Positions 8,671-17,290 of a stretch of DNA of 64,000 bases are shown one piece after another. The notes below the pieces were generated by a model, which had not been told where the DNA came from, ran no database searches, and was given only the letters and a program-made list of their open reading frames with translations. The DNA is from Gordonia terrae. Lineage in GTDB: Bacteria; Actinomycetota; Actinomycetes; Mycobacteriales; Mycobacteriaceae. Positions within the stretch are counted from its first letter, which is position 1; every line of letters begins with the position of its first letter. The position numbers and the translations under genes are program-made. The stretch is from contig NZ_CP016594.1 of the NCBI RefSeq assembly GCF_001698225.1, positions 2,542,001 through 2,606,000 on the forward strand, in the 5' to 3' direction.

Positions 8671-8676
8671 ATCCTA
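8671..8676 (-). promoter_or_regulatory. -10 element for the leader peptide/TauE transcript
   Basis: TAGGAT on the minus strand, six bases from the GTG at 8664. No good -35 is visible (GGAGTT is the nearest at standard spacing), which is common for actinobacterial promoters. Confidence 0.45.
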
Positions 8677-8776
8677 TGTAGTGCCTCGCCGAAACTCCGA
8701 CTCTCCGCCTGTGTCGAAATCGGAGCGCGCGCAAACCTTGACAAATCTGCCTTTGCGTGTCTGTGCGGGCACGAAA

Positions 8777-8819
8777 ACGCCGTCGCCCCCGTACCGGTGA
8801 GGCACGGGGGCGACGGCGT
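8777..8819 (-). terminator. Rho-independent terminator of sigA
   Basis: A perfect 16-base stem (8777-8792 with 8804-8819) and 11-base loop. Read on the minus strand it is followed by TTTTCG, a short T-run, 17 bases beyond the sigA stop. Confidence 0.85.
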
Positions 8820-8835
8820 CGAACGAAGGGGCGAC

Positions 8836-10275
8836 CTAGTCCAGGTAGTCGCGCAGGACCTGCGACCGCGACGGGTGGCGCAGCTTGGACATCGTCTTGG
8901 ACTCGATCTGCCGGATGCGCTCGCGGGTCACGCCGTACACCTGGCCGATCTCGTCGAGCGTGCGGGGCTGACCGTCGGTGAGACCGAACCGCAGGCGGAC
9001 GACGCCGGCCTCGCGCTCGGACAGGGTCTCCAGGACCGACTGCAGCTGATCCTGCAGCAGCGTGAAGCTGACCGCGTCCACCGCGACCACGGCTTCGGAG
9101 TCCTCGATGAAGTCACCGAGCTGGCTGTCGCCCTCGTCGCCGATGGTCTGGTCCAGGGAGATGGGTTCCCGGGCGTACTGCTGGATCTCCAGCACCTTCT
9201 CCGGGGTGATGTCCATCTCCTTGGCGAGCTCCTCAGGCGTCGGCTCGCGGCCGAGGTCCTGGAGCAGTTCGCGCTGGATTCGACCGAGCTTGTTGATGAC
9301 CTCGACCATGTGCACCGGGATACGGATGGTGCGGGCCTGGTCGGCCATGGCACGGGTGATCGCCTGGCGAATCCACCAGGTGGCGTAGGTCGAGAACTTG
9401 TAACCCTTGGTGTAGTCGAACTTCTCGACCGCGCGGATCAGACCGAGGTTGCCCTCCTGGATCAGATCCAGGAACGCCATGCCGCGGCCGGTGTAGCGCT
9501 TGGCCAGGGAGACGACCAGGCGGAGGTTCGCCTCGAGCAGGTGGTTCTTGGCGCGGTTGCCGTCGCGCGAGATCCAGTTGAGATCGCGTTTCTGGGCGGT
9601 GCTGAGCTTCTCGCCGGCATCCATGATGCGGCGGAGACGTTCGGTGGCGAAGAGACCGGCCTCGATCCGCTTGGCGAGCTCGACCTCCTCCTCCGCATTG
9701 AGGAGGGCGACCTTGCCGATCTGCTTCAGATACGCGCGGACGCTGTCGGCGGAGGCGGTGAGTTCGGCGTCCTTGCGCGCCTGGCGCAGGGCCTCCGATT
9801 CCTCCTCGTCCCACACGAAGTCGCCCGACTTCGCAGCGGCGGACTCGTCTTTGGCGCCCGCCTTCGCGGTGGCGGAGGCGGCGGCGGCCGGGGCCTTGGC
9901 GTCGGTGGCCTCCTCGTCGTCGTCCGACTCGTCGGAATCGTCATCGTCGTCGTCGACCTCGAGGTCGTCGATCTCGACGTCTTCCAACTCGGCGTCGGGA
10001 CCGTCGATGTCGTCGATCGAGTCCGGGTCGTCGGGCTCGGCGTTCGGATCGTCGCCGGCGCCCTCGGCCGACGCGGCCTTCTTGGCAGCTTTCTTCGGGG
10101 CCGCCTTCTTGGTGGCCTTCTTCGCTGCTGCCTTCTTGGCGGGAGCCTTCCGGGCGGCGGTCTTCTTCGCAGCCTTCTTGGCGGTCCGTTTGGCCGGGGC
10201 GTCGGTCGCGGCGGGGGTCGACTCGGTCGACTCCTCGGCCTCTACATCACCCTGATGGGTCGTGATGGCTGCCAC
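8836..10275 (-). CDS. sigA: Principal RNA polymerase sigma factor SigA
   Basis: The 479-residue housekeeping sigma factor. The N-terminal extension holds a Lys/Ala-rich tract (about 29-69) and then an acidic tract (about 74-123) before the conserved core beginning [17 protein letters not shown]. Regions 1.2 ([13 protein letters not shown]), 2 ([32 protein letters not shown]), 3 and 4 ([30 protein letters not shown]) are intact, and the C-terminus VLRDYLD matches mycobacterial SigA. The GTG at 10275 has GAAAGG six bases upstream; the frame upstream of it is promoter sequence. ppgK lies upstream on the same strand, and a strong terminator follows. Confidence 0.97.
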   Translation of the reverse strand: MAAITTHQGDVEAEESTESTPAATDAPAKRTAKKAAKKTAARKAPAKKAAAKKATKKAAPKKAAKKAASAEGAGDDPNAEPDDPDSIDDIDGPDAELEDVEIDDLEVDDDDDDSDESDDDEEATDAKAPAAAASATAKAGAKDESAAAKSGDFVWDEEESEALRQARKDAELTASADSVRAYLKQIGKVALLNAEEEVELAKRIEAGLFATERLRRIMDAGEKLSTAQKRDLNWISRDGNRAKNHLLEANLRLVVSLAKRYTGRGMAFLDLIQEGNLGLIRAVEKFDYTKGYKFSTYATWWIRQAITRAMADQARTIRIPVHMVEVINKLGRIQRELLQDLGREPTPEELAKEMDITPEKVLEIQQYAREPISLDQTIGDEGDSQLGDFIEDSEAVVAVDAVSFTLLQDQLQSVLETLSEREAGVVRLRFGLTDGQPRTLDEIGQVYGVTRERIRQIESKTMSKLRHPSRSQVLRDYLD

Positions 10276-10396
10276 GTACAACCTTTCGAACTGTCTTCTG
10301 TGGTGTCTACTGTCGTCTGTCACCAGACGCGACACGGCAGCACGAGCCGCCGTGGACGAGGTCTTGGTTTCGCGGTTGGAATGACCGGTGACGACC

Positions 10397-10429
10397 ATTG
10401 TAACGACATCGTCCGGTCCGGTGTGTCAA
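10397..10429 (-). promoter_or_regulatory. Possible sigA promoter elements
   Basis: TTGACA (10429-10424) and TACAAT (10402-10397) occur on the minus strand 120-155 bases upstream of the sigA GTG. The 21-base spacing is long for one promoter, so they may belong to two overlapping promoters. Confidence 0.35.
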
Positions 10430-10454
10430 AGACCTGGTCAATGGACGCGCGGCG

Positions 10455-11258
10455 CTAGGTTTTGAGGCCCCGCGAGACCGCCATGGCGGCGCCGACGATG
10501 CCTGCTGTGTTGAGCAGTACCGCCGGTACCACCGGGGTCTTGTTGGTCAGCAGCGGAATCCACTTGTCGGACTTGCGGCTGATGCCCCCGCCGGCGATGA
10601 AGAGCTTCGGCCAGAAGAGTGCTTCGTAGGTCTCGAGCACCTCGGAGACCTTCTCGGTCCACTTCTCGTAGGACCAGCCCTTCTCCTCCCGGACGCGGGA
10701 GGAGGCCTGATGCTCGGCTTCCTTCTTGCCGACCTGGAGGTGTCCGAGCTCGGTGTTGGGCACGAGGGTGCCGTCGATCAGGATCGCCGATCCGATCCCG
10801 GTCCCGAACGTCAACAGCATCACGACCCCTGCGACGTCCTTGCCGGCGCCGTACGCGTCCTCGGCCATGCCCGCGGCGTCGGCGTCATTGAGCACCGACA
10901 CCTGCCTGCCGTCGAGGTGTTTGCTGAACAGCTCGTAGACGTCCGTGCCGATCCAGGCCTTGTCGATGTTGGCGGCCGTGCGCATGATCCCGTCGGTCAC
11001 GACGCCGGGCAGGGTGATGCCCACCGGGCCCGTCCAGTCGAAATGCGCAACGACCTCGGCCACCCCGTCGGCGACGGCGTCGGGTGTCGCCGGCTGTGGG
11101 GTCAGCACCTTGAACCGCTCGCCGACGAGCTCACCGGAATCGAGGTCCACGATCCCGCCCTTGATCCCGGACCCACCGACGTCGACGCCGAAACCGAGGT
11201 TGGTCGAGGGCGTCGAACCGTCGGGGTCGGACGATTCGGGGACGGACGTGTCGGTCAT
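10455..11258 (-). CDS. ppgK: Polyphosphate glucokinase (ROK family)
   Basis: 267 residues, close to the mycobacterial enzyme. It phosphorylates glucose to glucose-6-phosphate using inorganic polyphosphate or ATP in the cytoplasm. The ROK phosphate-binding motif [13 protein letters not shown] is near residues 23-35, the glucose-binding region includes [17 protein letters not shown] and [10 protein letters not shown], and [14 protein letters not shown] is the PPGK-type variant of the ExGH signature. A GGGAG ribosome site precedes the ATG at 11258; the ten extra upstream codons are not adopted. It is divergent from suhB with 157 bases between starts. Confidence 0.95.
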   Translation of the reverse strand: MTDTSVPESSDPDGSTPSTNLGFGVDVGGSGIKGGIVDLDSGELVGERFKVLTPQPATPDAVADGVAEVVAHFDWTGPVGITLPGVVTDGIMRTAANIDKAWIGTDVYELFSKHLDGRQVSVLNDADAAGMAEDAYGAGKDVAGVVMLLTFGTGIGSAILIDGTLVPNTELGHLQVGKKEAEHQASSRVREEKGWSYEKWTEKVSEVLETYEALFWPKLFIAGGGISRKSDKWIPLLTNKTPVVPAVLLNTAGIVGAAMAVSRGLKT

Positions 11259-11415
11259 GGCGGGGCTCCCTGTCCGGGTCGGCGGCAATCGACATCCAGG
11301 CTATCCACGCGACCTGCCGAACGCGCGACATCGCAACACTTGTCGACACGTTTCGCCCGTTCGAGGCGAGAGATCGGTCACCGCGATCGGCGGTGCGGTC
11401 GGGCCATGTGCTGAC

Positions 11416-12369
11416 ATGGAAGGCGTGGATCAGACAATTCCGGTGGACGAGCTCGCCGCGGTCGCCGACGCCGTGGCCCGGGAGGCCGCCGCGCACGTGC
11501 GTCGCCGCCGGCCCGAATTGTTCGGTGCGACACCGGGACACGGCGAGCCGCCGGAACCGGGCACCGTTGACGCGACGGTGCAGGCTGTGTCGACGACGTC
11601 GACGGTGCAGCCCGTGTCGACGACGTCGACGGTGCAGGCTGTGTCGACGAAGTCGACGGAAACCGATCCGGTCACCCTTGCCGACACCGAGACCGAGCGA
11701 CTGATCCGCTCGCTGCTCCGTCAGGCGCGCCCCGACGACGAGGTGCTGGGGGAGGAGGACGGCGGCAGTCGCGCGGTGCCCTCCGGCGTCCGATGGGTCG
11801 TCGACCCGATCGACGGCACCGTCAATTTCATGTACGGCGTCCCGGCCTACGCGGTGTCGGTCGCGGCGCAGGTCGACGGGCGGTCGGTGGCCGGGGTGGT
11901 CGTCGACGTCGCCCGCGACGTGACCTACGGCGCGACCCTCGGCGGTGGAGCCTGGGCCGCGGACTCGACCGGGGTCCGGCGCCCGTTGCGCTGCAACCCT
12001 GTCAGTCGTGCCGAACTGGCCCTGGTGGCAACGGGTTTCGGGTACGACGCAGCACGACGCCGACAGCAGGGCCGCATCGTCGCCGAACTGCTGCCGCGCG
12101 TGCGGGACGTGCGTCGCATCGGCGCCGCGGCCCTCGACCTGTGCATGGTCGCCGCCGGTGCCGTCGACGCGCACTACGAGCACGGGCTGAGCCCGTGGGA
12201 CTGGGCGGCGGGAGGCCTCATCGCCGCCGAAGCCGGCGCCGTCGTCCATACGCCGCCGCCGGACTCCCGGGCCGACGAGGGACACATCACCGTCGCCGTC
12301 GCGCCGGGTGTGGCCGACGAATTCCTCGCGCTGCTGGACGAATTCGATGCGCGTCGCCCGCTGACCTGA
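11416..12369 (+). CDS. suhB: Inositol monophosphatase family protein (SuhB-like), with an in-frame repeat expansion
   Basis: 317 residues; it hydrolyses inositol-1-phosphate or related sugar phosphates. Metal-site motifs are present: STKSTETDPVTLAD (about 78-91), GEEDGG, WVVDPIDGTVNF and SPWDWAAGGLIAAEAG. M. tuberculosis SuhB is about 290 residues; the excess is a 27-base unit present three times just before the TKSTETD loop. The first two copies read STTS where the last reads STKS, so only the final copy keeps the lysine that normally precedes the TD motif. Inositol is the head group for the lipids made by the pgsA-patA-pimA genes at 52-55 kb. The ATG at 11416 is the first in a frame with family-like sequence. 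Confidence 0.9.
   Translation: MEGVDQTIPVDELAAVADAVAREAAAHVRRRRPELFGATPGHGEPPEPGTVDATVQAVSTTSTVQPVSTTSTVQAVSTKSTETDPVTLADTETERLIRSLLRQARPDDEVLGEEDGGSRAVPSGVRWVVDPIDGTVNFMYGVPAYAVSVAAQVDGRSVAGVVVDVARDVTYGATLGGGAWAADSTGVRRPLRCNPVSRAELALVATGFGYDAARRRQQGRIVAELLPRVRDVRRIGAAALDLCMVAAGAVDAHYEHGLSPWDWAAGGLIAAEAGAVVHTPPPDSRADEGHITVAVAPGVADEFLALLDEFDARRPLT
11575..11655 (+). repeat. Three 27-base tandem repeats within suhB
   Basis: Units at 11575-11601, 11602-11628 and 11629-11655 encode TVQAVSTTS, TVQPVSTTS and TVQAVSTKS. Units differ by only one to three bases, so the duplication is recent or kept homogeneous. It keeps the frame. Confidence 0.95.
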
Positions 12370-12370
12370 G

Positions 12371-13063
12371 TCAGCAGGGCGTGGAGTGCACGGCCTCGAC
12401 GAGTACCGGGTCGACGCCGCTCGCCGGGTTCTTCGGGTCCGCCGAGCGCAGTGCCTCCAGGGCGGCCTGCGCGTCCTGCGACATCTCGCCGCCCGAGTGG
12501 TGGACACCCAGGGCGACATCGACGGCCGTCCCGCGCCGGCCGTCGTCGACGAGCTGGGCGCACGGGAACGCGAGCCACGTGGCCGCCGCGGCGGCGCGAC
12601 CCGCCGGGCCGAACCGGATCTGCGCGACGCAGTCGAGATCCCGGTTGGGGTACACCGGATCATCGGCGTATGGGTTGTCCGGCACGGGCGTGAAGCCCTG
12701 GGCGGTGAGGTCGTCGGACACCGTCCGGGCAGCGCCGCGTTCGTCGGAGGCGTTGAGGACCCGCACACCGAAGGTCGACAGCGGAGCCGGTGCGACCCCG
12801 AGCATCTCGTCGCGCCCGACGACGGTCAGCGTCGGCGGTGCGGCCGGTGCGGGTGCGCCGGCCTCCACCGACGTCGGGGGCGTCGGCTGATTGCAGGCCG
12901 TCGGTACGGATTCGGTGTCGCCGCCACCGAGCGCGATCGCCCACACCACCACACCGACGACCATCAGGACGACGACCGTGATGATCGCGGGCGCGTAGCG
13001 GCGCCGGCGGTAGGGGCGGCCCTGCTCGTCTGTCGGATAGCCGGACGTAATCTTCGACACCAC
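12371..13063 (-). CDS. cei: Envelope integrity protein Cei (LytR C-terminal-domain family)
   Basis: About 230 residues. A short cytoplasmic segment (SGYPTDEQGRPYRRRRYAP) precedes one membrane helix (about 26-47) and a Pro-rich linker, then an extracytoplasmic LytR_C-like domain beginning FGVRVLNASDERGAART and ending in a terminal Cys. Mycobacterial Cei is needed for cell-envelope integrity. The start is GTG at 13063, ten bases after AGGAG; the adjacent GTG at 13060 or a TTG at 13081 are alternatives. The stop lies one base from the convergent suhB stop. Confidence 0.88.
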   Translation of the reverse strand: MVSKITSGYPTDEQGRPYRRRRYAPAIITVVVLMVVGVVVWAIALGGGDTESVPTACNQPTPPTSVEAGAPAPAAPPTLTVVGRDEMLGVAPAPLSTFGVRVLNASDERGAARTVSDDLTAQGFTPVPDNPYADDPVYPNRDLDCVAQIRFGPAGRAAAAATWLAFPCAQLVDDGRRGTAVDVALGVHHSGGEMSQDAQAALEALRSADPKNPASGVDPVLVEAVHSTPC

Positions 13064-13474
13064 CGTGAACTGGCTCCTCAACTGGGCGTTGCGTGATCTC
13101 GGATCACTCTAGAGGGTGGCCCCGCGGCGGACCGCGTGCCTCGCCGGGAGCGGTGTCGGCCGCGCGAATCGGGTCGTCTGCCGACGGACGAGGTGAAACT
13201 TACCGACGAGTTGGGTGCAGTGTATTGACCTTGGATGGGGCGTCGACTAAGCTTCGGGCGCCCGCGCTTCCAGACCCGGGGTGCGCCTGATATCTAACCG
13301 TGATCGACATCACGCAATACGTTTGTTCTTCTGGTACGAATCTCGCCCGAGACGACGTTGCAGTGACCCCATCGGTAAGACAATCCCGGCGGAGTCGTGC
13401 GCAAGAACACCGGGTGGCGACGTCAGCGCCGTCACCGTGAGCGCCCCTCACACTCTCGACAAGTTAGGCACAGA
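13064..13474. other. 411-base intergenic region between cei and DUF4193
   Basis: No gene is supported. The region separates divergent genes and must hold both promoters. A sigma-70-like promoter for the plus strand lies at 13225-13253, leaving about 215 bases of untranslated leader before the DUF4193 ATG. The frames here are short and without family-like sequence. Confidence 0.6.
13225..13253 (+). promoter_or_regulatory. Sigma-70-type promoter for DUF4193 gene
   Basis: TTGACC (13225-13230), a 17-base spacer and TAAGCT (13248-13253). This is a good match for a housekeeping promoter and implies a long 5' leader. Confidence 0.55.
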
Positions 13475-13774
13475 ATGGCTACAGATTATGACGCGCCACG
13501 GCGGACGGAGACCGAGGACCTCAACGAGGACTCGCTCGAAGAGCTGAAGGCCCGGCGCAGCGAGGCCCAGTCCTCGGCGGTGGATGTCGACGAGAGTGAC
13601 ACCGCGGAATCCTTCGAACTCCCCGGCGCCGATCTCTCCGGCGAAGAGCTGTCGGTGCGTGTCATCCCCAAGCAGGCCGACGAGTTCACCTGTACCAGCT
13701 GCTTTCTCGTCTATCACCGCAGTCGGCTGGCCGAGGAGAACGGAAGCTCGCTCATCTGCGTCGACTGCGCGTGA
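13475..13774 (+). CDS. DUF4193 family small acidic zinc-ribbon-like protein
   Basis: A 99-residue actinobacterial protein. An acidic N-terminal two thirds (EDLNEDSLEELKARRSEAQ) is followed by a C-terminal CTSC-x17-CVDC arrangement that could bind one metal ion. The M. tuberculosis counterpart at the same position is about 100 residues. The function is unknown. The ATG at 13475 gives the family start MATDYDAPR; the longer frame is not supported. Its transcript probably ends at the hairpin at 13809. Confidence 0.9.
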   Translation: MATDYDAPRRTETEDLNEDSLEELKARRSEAQSSAVDVDESDTAESFELPGADLSGEELSVRVIPKQADEFTCTSCFLVYHRSRLAEENGSSLICVDCA

Positions 13775-13808
13775 GCAGGTCCGCCGCCAGCGACTGACAG
13801 CTGACGAA

Positions 13809-13840
13809 AGGGGCCGTCGCCGAACACCGGCGCGGCCCCT
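13809..13840. terminator. Bidirectional hairpin between DUF4193 and DUF3093 genes
   Basis: AGGGGCCG (13809-13816) pairs with 13833-13840, and CGCCG (13818-13822) with 13828-13832, leaving one bulged T and a five-base loop. It lies between two convergent stops. Confidence 0.75.
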
Positions 13841-13855
13841 TCGTCGTGTCCGGGG

Positions 13856-14428
13856 TCAGGCGGTGGGGGCGGGACGGTCGGCCGCGGCGTCCTCGATGCC
13901 CAGGGCGGCGAGGAGTTCGGCCGGGCGCCGGGTGGACACGAGCCAGTACGGGGTCGGGTCGTCGGGATCGTCGAGGACGATGAGGACCATCGTCTTCACC
14001 CAGGACCGGTGCACGAGGTAGGCGGCCGGATCGAGCTGGCGGCCGAGTGCCGCGCTCTTGGCCGACGCCGGAACCGTCGCCCCGCGGGCCACGACGCCGC
14101 GCGGCAGGACGGCGCGATGGGCGTGCAGTTCCCGATCCGGGGTCACCCGGATGCGGGTGCGGCCCATCGACCACAGCATCACCACGCACAGCACGCCGGT
14201 GGCGACGTAGCCGATGATGCTCCAGGCGCTCCCACGCGCCGACAGCTGGATCTCGTAGCCCACCACGCCGGTGAGGACCACGGCGGCGAGCCACCACCAC
14301 CAGGGGACGTACAGGCGCTCGTCGAACCGATCGGTCGTCGAGTCGGTCACGCCGGCGGTCCGCCCGGTGGGTGCGGGGGAGGCGTCCGACGTGCCCCCGG
14401 GGCGCTCGGGCGAATGATCTGCGGTCAC
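13856..14428 (-). CDS. DUF3093 family membrane protein
   Basis: 190 residues. After a polar N-terminus come two membrane helices (about 42-58, PWWWWLAAVVLTGVVGY, and 70-87) and a C-terminal domain with RELHAHRAVLPRG and ending near TRRPAELLAAL. This arrangement is characteristic of the actinobacterial DUF3093 family and of its position next to dut. The function is unknown. The GTG at 14428 lies 22 bases from the divergent dut GTG, so the two promoters must overlap. Confidence 0.87.
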   Translation of the reverse strand: MTADHSPERPGGTSDASPAPTGRTAGVTDSTTDRFDERLYVPWWWWLAAVVLTGVVGYEIQLSARGSAWSIIGYVATGVLCVVMLWSMGRTRIRVTPDRELHAHRAVLPRGVVARGATVPASAKSAALGRQLDPAAYLVHRSWVKTMVLIVLDDPDDPTPYWLVSTRRPAELLAALGIEDAAADRPAPTA

Positions 14429-14450
14429 GTGACCAGCGTAGTCTGCGTCC

Positions 14451-14936
14451 GTGACCCCAGATCTCCCCCCTGCGCAGCCCTCCGCCCCGGCGTCGATCGC
14501 GGTCCGTCGCCTCGACCCCGACCTACCCCTGCCGACCAGGGCGCACCCGGGTGATGCGGGGGTCGACCTCTATTCGACGATCGATCTCGAACTGCCCGCC
14601 GGGCGCCGGCAGCTCGTCGGAACCGGGATCGCGGTGGCCCTGCCGGTGGGCACCGTCGGGCTGATCCATCCGAGGTCGGGCCTCGCCGCCCGGGCCGGCC
14701 TGTCGGTCGTGAACACCCCGGGCACCATCGACGCCGGCTATCGCGGAGAGATCAAGGTGTGTCTGATCAACCACGACCCGGAGCAGACGATCTCGATCGC
14801 GCGCGGCGACCGGATCGCCCAGCTGATCGTGCAGCGGGTCGAGCTGCCCGACTTCGTCGAGGTCGACGAACTCGATGAGACCGCCCGGGGCGACGGCGGT
14901 TACGGATCGAGCGGCGGTTCGGCGATTCTCGCCTGA
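14451..14936 (+). CDS. dut: dUTP diphosphatase (dUTPase)
   Basis: A 161-residue trimeric dUTPase that converts dUTP to dUMP and pyrophosphate, keeping uracil out of DNA and feeding dTMP synthesis. All five motifs are present: [47 protein letters not shown] and the C-terminal [11 protein letters not shown] that closes over the active site. The GTG at 14451 starts a frame of normal family length. Confidence 0.97.
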   Translation: MTPDLPPAQPSAPASIAVRRLDPDLPLPTRAHPGDAGVDLYSTIDLELPAGRRQLVGTGIAVALPVGTVGLIHPRSGLAARAGLSVVNTPGTIDAGYRGEIKVCLINHDPEQTISIARGDRIAQLIVQRVELPDFVEVDELDETARGDGGYGSSGGSAILA

Positions 14937-15020
14937 CCGCTGCCCGGTGGTGGTGGATTACTGTTTTCCGTGTGGCCGGCAGATCGTCGTCGCCGGCGGT
15001 GACGAACCAGGAGTGACGCG

Positions 15021-15962
15021 ATGGCACAGGACGGATCAGAGGAACTGCGGGTCGGTCAGGCGCGTGGTCCCTACGACCTCGACGCGCTGACCACCCGACC
15101 GCAGGAGCTCGAGAACTCCCATCTCGACCTCGGCTCGGTGCTGGTGCCGGTGGTCGAGGGTGGCCAGGTCACCGTCGAGATGTCCGAGGCCCACCAACCG
15201 CAGAACGTGTACCTGGTGACTCCCATCGGCCGCATCTCGGTGACGGCGTTCGCGGCACCGAAATCCCCCGGGATGTGGCGCGAGGTGGTCCGGGAACTGG
15301 CCGGTTCGCTCCGCGACGACGGCGCCACCACGAGTGTCGAGGACGGGCACTGGGGGCGTGAGGTGGTCGCCGAGGTGGACGGTGTCACCCATCGGTTCAT
15401 CGGGGTCGACGGGCCGCGCTGGCTCGTCCGGTGTGTGGGCAGCGGGCCCACCGAGAACTCCGAGGACCTCGCACGGCTGAGCCGTGCGGTGCTCGCCGAA
15501 ACCGTCGTCCGGCGCGGTTCCGAACCCTTCCCCCCGCGGGACCCGCTGCCGATCGTGCTGCCCCCGGTGCTCGCCGAGCAGGTCGCGGCCGCCCAGCAAC
15601 AGATATTCGCCGACCCCGCGGCCGGACAGAATCCCCAGAACCCGACGGCCCAGAACCCGAGCGCCCAGAACCCGAGCGCCCAGAACCCGAGCGCCCAGAA
15701 CCCGACGGCCCAGGCTCCGGTCGCCGGGGCCGACGCGGACGCGACCGACGAGTCGGGTCCCGTCGCCGGCGGCGCGCTCGATCAGGTCGCGCACGCCACC
15801 GTGTACGGCGAGAACACCTTTCGCGATGACGCGGATGCCGCTGTCGAGGTTCCCCAGGACGAATCACCCGCGGCCGAGGCGCCCGATGTGCCGGCGGACG
15901 CCGATGACCAGGAGCCGCCGTCGTCGGGATCGGCGATGCAGCGCTTCCTGCGACGGCGCTGA
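15021..15962 (+). CDS. DUF3710 family protein with AQNPS repeats
   Basis: 313 residues. The conserved DUF3710 domain occupies about 1-180 (LDLGSVLVPVVEGGQVTVEM, VSVTAFAAPKSPGMWREV, DGPRWLVRC, FPPRDPLPIVLP). The C-terminal 110 residues are low complexity, with a 15-base repeat encoding AQNPS/AQNPT and then an acidic tail ending MQRFLRRR. The family is conserved after dut in Mycobacteriales; the function is unknown. GGAG lies seven bases before the ATG at 15021. Confidence 0.9.
   Translation: MAQDGSEELRVGQARGPYDLDALTTRPQELENSHLDLGSVLVPVVEGGQVTVEMSEAHQPQNVYLVTPIGRISVTAFAAPKSPGMWREVVRELAGSLRDDGATTSVEDGHWGREVVAEVDGVTHRFIGVDGPRWLVRCVGSGPTENSEDLARLSRAVLAETVVRRGSEPFPPRDPLPIVLPPVLAEQVAAAQQQIFADPAAGQNPQNPTAQNPSAQNPSAQNPSAQNPTAQAPVAGADADATDESGPVAGGALDQVAHATVYGENTFRDDADAAVEVPQDESPAAEAPDVPADADDQEPPSSGSAMQRFLRRR
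15636..15710 (+). repeat. Five 15-base tandem repeats in the DUF3710 gene
   Basis: Units CAGAACCCGAGCGCC (three central copies identical) or with ACG in place of AGC (first and last copy), encoding QNPSA/QNPTA. A partial unit CAGAATCCC precedes them at 15627. Confidence 0.95.
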
Positions 15963-15969
15963 CGTCCGC

Positions 15970-16701
15970 TCACGCCTGCGGGTCCATCAGACCGAGGATG
16001 CCGTCCCGCGTGCCGGCTCCGAGGAGCCCCGGGTTTCGGCCCCAGTCGTCGAGGGCGACCTCTGCGAGAGCCGATCGCGGTGCGGCGGCGTGCCATTCAC
16101 GGGCGACGGCGATCGGGTGCACGGGATCGTCGGGGGCCGCGACGATGGCGAGGGGCACCGTGAGGCCGCCGATCTCGGCGGGCACCGGAGCCCGGTAGCC
16201 GGCCGCCTCGCGCAGGGCGGCGGCGAGTCCCGGGTGCAGGCGCCGCCACGACCGGGTCAGTTCCGCGGCCAACCAGCCGGGGCTGCTGCTCGTCATCGCG
16301 GCAATGGTGGCCTCGAGTCCGTCACGCTCGAGCGCCTCGGCGGTGGCGACGGCACTCGCGGCCGCGGGGGCGGTGTGGGCCTCGCCACTCCATGCCGGCA
16401 GCGCGGCGAGCACTCCGGAGCACCGTCGTCCGGCATCACCGATGGCCCAGTCGAGCGCGATCGCGGCCCCGATCGAGACGCCGCCCACCAGAATCGACCG
16501 ATGGGCTCGAGCGGCACGCTCCAGCCCCAGTCGGTGGCCGTCGATCAGCGACGCCGTCGGTTCCAGGGCGATGAGCTCGATGCCGAGGTCGGCGGCGGCG
16601 ACGCCGAAGGAGCGGGAGGCGTGGTCGGCGTCGGAACCCGTTCCCGGGATCACGACCAGAGCGGTCGGCGGCGGGCGGTGCAGACGGTCGGTGCCGGGCA
16701 T
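15970..16701 (-). CDS. Alpha/beta hydrolase
   Basis: 243 residues with an alpha/beta-hydrolase fold pattern: VVIPGTGSDADHASRSFG near the oxyanion strand, the nucleophile elbow GGVSIGAAIALDWA (Ser about 95) and the acid-loop region VAAPDDPVHP. A histidine candidate is WHAAAP near residue 207. The substrate is unknown. An orthologue occupies this place in M. tuberculosis. The gene is convergent with DUF3710, seven bases between stops. The ATG at 16701 has only a weak ribosome site. Confidence 0.85.
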   Translation of the reverse strand: MPGTDRLHRPPPTALVVIPGTGSDADHASRSFGVAAADLGIELIALEPTASLIDGHRLGLERAARAHRSILVGGVSIGAAIALDWAIGDAGRRCSGVLAALPAWSGEAHTAPAAASAVATAEALERDGLEATIAAMTSSSPGWLAAELTRSWRRLHPGLAAALREAAGYRAPVPAEIGGLTVPLAIVAAPDDPVHPIAVAREWHAAAPRSALAEVALDDWGRNPGLLGAGTRDGILGLMDPQA

Positions 16702-16793
16702 CAGGGCATCATCCCCTAGTGTGTCCCGGGGCCCCGCGCAGACCCGAGTTCGCGGCGGCCCGGCACCGCGGAATGCCCCCGTGGTCGTCTACG

Positions 16794-16823
16794 TTGTCAC
16801 TGGCACGGGCCGGGGTCTACGCT
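16794..16823 (+). promoter_or_regulatory. Possible promoter of the OB-fold/DUF3159 operon
   Basis: TTGTCA (16794-16799), an 18-base spacer and TACGCT (16818-16823), about 90 bases ahead of the ATG at 16916. Confidence 0.4.
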
Positions 16824-16915
16824 GGCGGACAGGTCACCGATCACTCGTTCGGCGACCCACGGTCACCGCTCTGCACAGCCCGCGGTACCGGCCGAAATCC
16901 ATTGGGAGGGTCGAG

Positions 16916-17290
16916 ATGCCCACTGCCGGCTATCTCAAACGACTTACCCGTCGGCTGACCGAAGATCTCGGTGACGCCGACGCAGAGAAGATCGCCGAGG
17001 AATCCAAGGCGACGGGTGCCCAGCGCGCATCCGAATGCTGCCGCGGTGACGAGGTCACCATGCACGGTGAGCTCCGCGCCGTCGAGACGTGTTCGCGGTC
17101 GGCCAAGGCGGGTGTGAAGGCCGAATTCTTCGACGGTTCCGACATCGTGATGCTCAAGTGGCTGGGTCGCAACCGCATCACCGGGATCGAACCCGGCCGC
17201 AAGGTCACCGTCCGCGGCCGCCTCGCCGAGCAGGACGGACACAAGGTGATCTACAACCCTTATTACGAGCTGCACGGCGTCGACGAGTGA
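16916..17290 (+). CDS. OB-fold nucleic-acid-binding protein
   Basis: 124 residues with a single OB-fold-like beta barrel: GDEVTMHGELRAVETC, FFDGSDIVMLKWLGRNRITGI, PGRKVTVRGRLAEQDG and NPYYEL. The first 35 residues form a helical lead-in. The family is conserved with DUF3159 in Mycobacteriales; binding of DNA or RNA is inferred from the fold only. GGGAGGG lies six bases before the ATG at 16916. Its stop overlaps the next start (GTGA). Confidence 0.88.
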   Translation: MPTAGYLKRLTRRLTEDLGDADAEKIAEESKATGAQRASECCRGDEVTMHGELRAVETCSRSAKAGVKAEFFDGSDIVMLKWLGRNRITGIEPGRKVTVRGRLAEQDGHKVIYNPYYELHGVDE

